Positions 60,130 through 64,000 of a DNA stretch of 64,000 nt are shown piece by piece (the first letter of the stretch is position 1; each line of letters starts with the position of its first letter). The notes below the pieces were generated by a model. The model was not told the DNA's origin, made no database searches, and saw only the letters and a list, made by a program, of their open reading frames with translations. This DNA is from Lotus japonicus (taxonomy: Eukaryota; Streptophyta; Magnoliopsida; Fabales; Fabaceae), in the NCBI RefSeq assembly GCF_012489685.1, contig NC_080041.1, forward strand, positions 106,547,760 to 106,611,759, given 5' to 3'. The translations under genes and the position numbers were made by a program.

Positions 60130-60640
60130 CTAAACCTCTTAGATTAATGAATTTAATGTGGATGGTATTGCAAAAGGAAATTTGGCCTCATTGTTATTGG
60201 TGGCGTTATTAGAAATGATAAAGGTGTGATTCTTGGTTCCTTAATTCCTTTTCAAAACATTTAGGGTGGTCAAGAGCTTTTGATGCTGAGGTTCATGCTA
60301 TTTTAAATGCTTTGCTTTTTTTTGTTATGATTTTGAATTCGGCAATGCAATTATTAAAAGTGATTCCGCTTTAGCGGTTAACTGAGCTAATAATGATAAT
60401 ATTAGACATCAGAAATTATTAAATATATGTGCTCAATAGGATTGTTGTATTGCGTCAAGAGGTTTGTTGCCTAGCTGTAAAACATATCTTTAGAGAATAA
60501 AATCATATTCCTGATTGTTTGGCTAAAAGAGGATGTATTAGAACAACTGATTTATGAGTTAGGTGGTGATTTATGGTCTATATCATCCTTTCATGTATTC
60601 TCACCTATTTGGGAAGGCTGTTCCCAGTATAATTTAGTGA
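60130..60640 (+). pseudogene. RNase H domain remnant of a LINE (non-LTR) retrotransposon
   Basis: Across frames the plus strand reads FNVDGIAKGN, then IGGVIRNDKGVILGS, AFDAEVHAILNAL, FGNAIIKSDSALAV and a late DCLAKRG-like stretch. This is the order of motifs of the plant LINE-type RNase H (D...E...D). Several frameshifts and stops are present. Only the 3' end of a LINE is left. Confidence 0.7.
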
Positions 60641-60699
60641 AACATATTTTTATTTCCAAAAAATAAAATCAAACAAACATATAGCAGAAAAAACAAACA

Positions 60700-61010
60700 T
60701 ATAGCAGGTATATTATAAGTTTGCTTATTTAAAAAAATGCACTTTAAAAAACTACTCATCTCCAACAAATTTATTACTCATGAGTAAATAATATTAAAAA
60801 TGTGTAAATTACAACCAAAATCCATTTCTGACCTAAAAACCATGTGCAGCAAGCTCTGCCTTATGTTGCACTCGCTTGAAGAGAAGCTGAAGTCTTTCAT
60901 CTAGTTCATGTACATGCTTTGTATATGCAAGCGGTGTTTGTTATTATGGGCAAATCTTATGATCTTTCCAATAAATTGATCTCTGTCCCTGTAAAAAGTA
61001 TATGCAACAC
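60700..61010. other. Duplicated 3' flank of HNT-3
   Basis: Matches two blocks beside HNT-2 (37020-37230 and 39230-39350), which there are separated by MULE-3 and other sequence. Evidence that the repeat unit includes downstream DNA. Confidence 0.65.
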
Positions 61011-61781
61011 CTCATCACTTATGTTTTGCATATATATTACTTATTGAAAGGCCAACAATATATACCAATAATAAAAGTGACTACAAGATGTACCCAAAAT
61101 AAGATACAAAAATAAGGTCATGAAAATAGGAACACGGCTAAATGAAATAAATAAATAAAAAACACTAAAAGTCTCCAATGAGCTAGTCAAGCTCCTATTT
61201 TTCAGCCCATACATCATTCTTTTAATACTTCTAAAAAACATATATTATGCTTTGATTCCCAACACACAAAAGGTAAACAAAATCTTGTACCTTGACCTCA
61301 GATTTTTTAGTAAAAGTAATATTATTGAATTCTCCAAAAATCCTGTACCTTTCTTAGGTCAAGGTACTTTTTTTTATTCAACATGAAATGTAATTATTGA
61401 TCGTATAATTTTTAAAACACATACATCTAATTAAGTTCGAAAATATTTGGTGAACATGAATATGGTGTAGACACTTTGAGTGAGATAGGAAGATAATAGA
61501 AATAAGTGATGATAAATATGATATGTGATGTGATAGGAAGAGGGAATAGAGAGGAAGAAATTGTGAGTGGGTCTAGTTATTGTTTTGGTGTGCATGAATC
61601 GAGACTCAATTAAGCTTTTCAATTTTACCACTTCATAACTTAATTAAATTAAAAATATAAAAAATGTAAATAATAAAATATAATTAGCTGTTTGTGTAAA
61701 AAAATTACGTTTAAAATTTAAACATAACTTGTACAAAATTTTAGTATGGAATTTAACTAAAAGTGATTGAAAGTTTACTAC
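61011..61781. other. 3' flank of HNT-3, no gene
   Basis: AT-rich, with poly-T/A runs. It may hold the polyadenylation site or further exons of HNT-3, but nothing is clear. Confidence 0.5.
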
Positions 61782-64000
61782 CTACCTTTCGTAATGCTCT
61801 CGTTTGAAGTTAGAAATGTAGAAATGTTCCCCTTTCAATTGGGAAATATCACTCAAAGCCAGTGTCCATTCCAGTACTGTCTTAGAATCTTTTGCTAACT
61901 TTTTTTCATGTTCAGCCATAGCTTCACCATACCTCCCTTTTAGATGCCTTATGTCGGTTGGTTCCACTTCAACAAAAATTGGCAAAACCAATTGTTTCTT
62001 CCTCTTCCGGCAGTCAAGAATCTTGACTAGTTCTTTAAGACACCATTTAGAGTCTGCAAAGTTTTCCGACAAAACAACAATTGCAAACCTTGATTCTTCA
62101 ATGGCTTCAAGAAGTTTCTCAATTGGGGCTCCACCCTCCAATGCTTCATTATCTTTGAAGGTCTCAAATCCCTCTTTGCATAAAGCATCATAGAGATGAT
62201 TTGTGAAAGTCTCCCGAGTATCCTTTCCTCTAAAACTGATAAAAATTTGGTAGCGGGCTGTTGAGTGGCTTAGACTGACTAATGATTCTTGCCACTTCTC
62301 AATAGACTTATTTTTCAAGGAAAACGCCACGTCTTTAATTAAACCCGGTAAGCCATTGCATTTAAAAGCAACATCCTGTACCACTTTAAATAGATCAATC
62401 TGGGAGTCAACGCCTGAAAGTTTTTGTAGCAGGGAAAAAGCTTCCTCATTAGATAAGGGCTCGAGAGGAATCAAATGATCACATCCCATCAAGATGCAGT
62501 CTGTCTCATTACGTGCAGTCAAAAGGAACTTGTACTGTTTACTATTATAAGGAACACCTAATTCTTGCAGTTTAGACTTCGACGGAAAATTATCCAAGAT
62601 AACAAGAGTAGTTCGATCCTTCCTTTCTAATGCCAAAATTATTTTCATTATTCTCGCACCATCATTGTCATCTTTTTCAAACACGTTCAAGGAGCTAGCA
62701 ATTCCCACTCGAATGCTCTTGATATCTTGATTCTCAGACACGGTGAGAAATACCACTCTACGAAAAATCTTTTCATACTCTTCTATCTCAGCTTTCAGTA
62801 ATGCTGTTTTACCAGAGCCTCTCTTTCCATACAATCCAAGTACATAGCAATTATCATCTTTTAGTCCCTTTATAATTTTCTGTGAAGCCACTTTTGTGGA
62901 GTTGAAATAATACCCAAAGTTTCCGGAAGGAAAGGATTGTAAACTTGAACTAGGAGTTGGTAATGCAATCTGATCATGGCAAGTATCATGTTGTACTTGT
63001 GCCTCCAAGTGTTGATATGGACTATCTTTTGAAGAATTGTACTTCTCCCCCTCCTGCACCATCTTCTCCAAGGCTTTTTTGGCATCGACCTTCTTCTTGT
63101 GCTCCTCATCCTCGACCTTGTACTTCTCCGCCTCCTGCACCATCTTCTCAATCTCCTCTTTCGAGAGTCTCCCCTCGTCATTTGTAATAGTGATATTGTT
63201 TTTCTCACCAGTAGTCTCATCTTCAGCAGAGACCTTCAGGATACCATTCTCATCAATGACAAAGCAAACATTGATCTGAGGAACACCCCTTGGAGCAGGA
63301 AGAATGCCACAAAGCTCAAATTTACCTAACAAGTTGTTGTCGCTGCTCCTTGTTCTCTCACCCTCGTACACCTTGATCAACACACCAGGCTGGTTGTCTG
63401 AGTTGGTTGAGAAAACCTGCTCCTTCTTGAATGGGATTGGACAGTTCCTTGGAATCAGGACAGTCATGACACCACCAGCAGTTTCCACACCAAGTGAAAG
63501 GGGAATGACATCCACCAACACAAGATCCTTAACCTTCTCATGACTCTCATGACTCAAGATAGCAGCCTGAATAGCAGCTCCATAAGCAACAGCCTCATCT
63601 GGGTTGATGCTCTTGCAGAGCTCCTTCCCGTTGAAGAAATCCTGCAACAGCTGCTGCACTTTTGGGATCCTAGTAGACCCACCAACAAGAACAACATCAT
63701 GGACACTGCTCTTGTCCATCCTAGCATCCTTCAAACACTTGTCAACTGGCTCCATGCACTTCGTGAAGAGGTCCATGTTGAGCTCTTCAAACTTTTCACG
63801 AGTGATATCAGTGTATAAGTCAACACCTTCATACAACGAGTCAATCTCAATGGTGGTCTGTACAGTGGATGAGAGAGTCCTCTTTGCCCTTTCACATGCG
63901 GTCCTCAACCTTCTTAAAGCCCTCGGGTTCCCACTAATGTCCTTCTCGTGCTTCCTCTTGAACTCCTCAACAAAATTGTTCACCATCCTGTTATCAAAGT
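61782..64000 (-). CDS. HNT-3: HSP70-NB-ARC-TIR fusion protein, 5' part outside window
   Basis: One uninterrupted frame of about 739 codons in the window; it enters at FDNRMVNNF, so the HSP70 ATPase N-terminus lies to the right. Numbering from the Met at 63986: HSP70 signature [14 protein letters not shown] near 95-108, linker [15 protein letters not shown], substrate-binding domain to about 300 with a shortened, charged lid and no EEVD. Then [18 protein letters not shown] and P-loop [14 protein letters not shown] (about 383), kinase-2 TTLVILDNF (about 460), RNBS-B-like [12 protein letters not shown]-like CNGLPGLI (about 541); no MHD or LRR. A TIR domain from [16 protein letters not shown] (about 577) holds WCLKEL with the Glu used by TIR NADases. 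The NB-ARC style is CNL-like, the TIR TNL-like. An immune sensor or signalling role is inference. A GTAGGT donor-like site overlaps the stop, so more exons are possible. Confidence 0.88.
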   Translation of the reverse strand, partial: FDNRMVNNFVEEFKRKHEKDISGNPRALRRLRTACERAKRTLSSTVQTTIEIDSLYEGVDLYTDITREKFEELNMDLFTKCMEPVDKCLKDARMDKSSVHDVVLVGGSTRIPKVQQLLQDFFNGKELCKSINPDEAVAYGAAIQAAILSHESHEKVKDLVLVDVIPLSLGVETAGGVMTVLIPRNCPIPFKKEQVFSTNSDNQPGVLIKVYEGERTRSSDNNLLGKFELCGILPAPRGVPQINVCFVIDENGILKVSAEDETTGEKNNITITNDEGRLSKEEIEKMVQEAEKYKVEDEEHKKKVDAKKALEKMVQEGEKYNSSKDSPYQHLEAQVQHDTCHDQIALPTPSSSLQSFPSGNFGYYFNSTKVASQKIIKGLKDDNCYVLGLYGKRGSGKTALLKAEIEEYEKIFRRVVFLTVSENQDIKSIRVGIASSLNVFEKDDNDGARIMKIILALERKDRTTLVILDNFPSKSKLQELGVPYNSKQYKFLLTARNETDCILMGCDHLIPLEPLSNEEAFSLLQKLSGVDSQIDLFKVVQDVAFKCNGLPGLIKDVAFSLKNKSIEKWQESLVSLSHSTARYQIFISFRGKDTRETFTNHLYDALCKEGFETFKDNEALEGGAPIEKLLEAIEESRFAIVVLSENFADSKWCLKELVKILDCRKRKKQLVLPIFVEVEPTDIRHLKGRYGEAMAEHEKKLAKDSKTVLEWTLALSDISQLKGEHFYISNFKREHYER

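Overview
This is nuclear DNA of a flowering plant, most likely a legume of the clover/medick/vetch kind. The evidence is plant-type introns, TIR and NB-ARC immune-receptor domains, SIRE1-type copia elements with an extra 'envelope-like' gene, and dense plant DNA transposons. The legume placement is inference from the element types. The window is a tandem array of one unusual host gene family, heavily broken up by transposons.

Host genes. Three copies of the family lie in a row on the minus strand; I call them HNT-1, -2 and -3 (HSP70 / NB-ARC / TIR). The best copy, HNT-3 (61782 to beyond 64000), reads in one uninterrupted frame from an HSP70 chaperone into a short CNL-like NB-ARC ATPase module and ends in a TIR domain. 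HNT-2 (57648 down to 39557) had the same order but is a pseudogene: a frameshifting deletion, an in-frame stop, and a nested pair of retrotransposons in its P-loop codons. HNT-1 (31515 down to 17776, continuing left of the window) is an HSP70 pseudogene with a small frameshift and two SIRE insertions. The spacers of HNT-1/HNT-2 and HNT-2/HNT-3 are also duplicated, so the HNT-2 unit gives natural empty sites for transposons sitting beside HNT-1.

Left region (1-31515). SIRE-A (plus strand, left of the window to 17775) sits in HNT-1. SIRE-B (minus strand, 4162-15375) sits inside the pol gene of SIRE-A. A deletion with 5-bp microhomology then removed the end of SIRE-B and about 5 kb of SIRE-A. 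SIRE-C (minus strand, 18455-30541) is a complete 12.1-kb element in HNT-1 with a perfect CCCAT target duplication and nearly identical LTRs. These elements carry gag, pol, a large sense ORF after pol (env-like by position), and a 130-codon coiled-coil ORF on the opposite strand with its own TATA box and polyadenylation signal.

Middle region (31516-39556). This spacer holds a SINE-like insertion, a Stowaway-like MITE, a PIF/Harbinger-like element and three Mutator-like elements (MULEs), each MULE with a perfect 9-bp target duplication. No transposase gene was recognised.

Right region (39557-64000). In HNT-2, a Ty3/gypsy Tat-lineage element (46056-55328) lost RT, RNase H and the integrase core by an in-frame deletion, and carries a spliced antisense gene and a fourth MULE. 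A Ty1/copia element (40598-46053) is inserted 3 bp inside its 5' LTR. Between HNT-2 and HNT-3 are remnants of a BAHD acyltransferase gene and a LINE RNase H domain.
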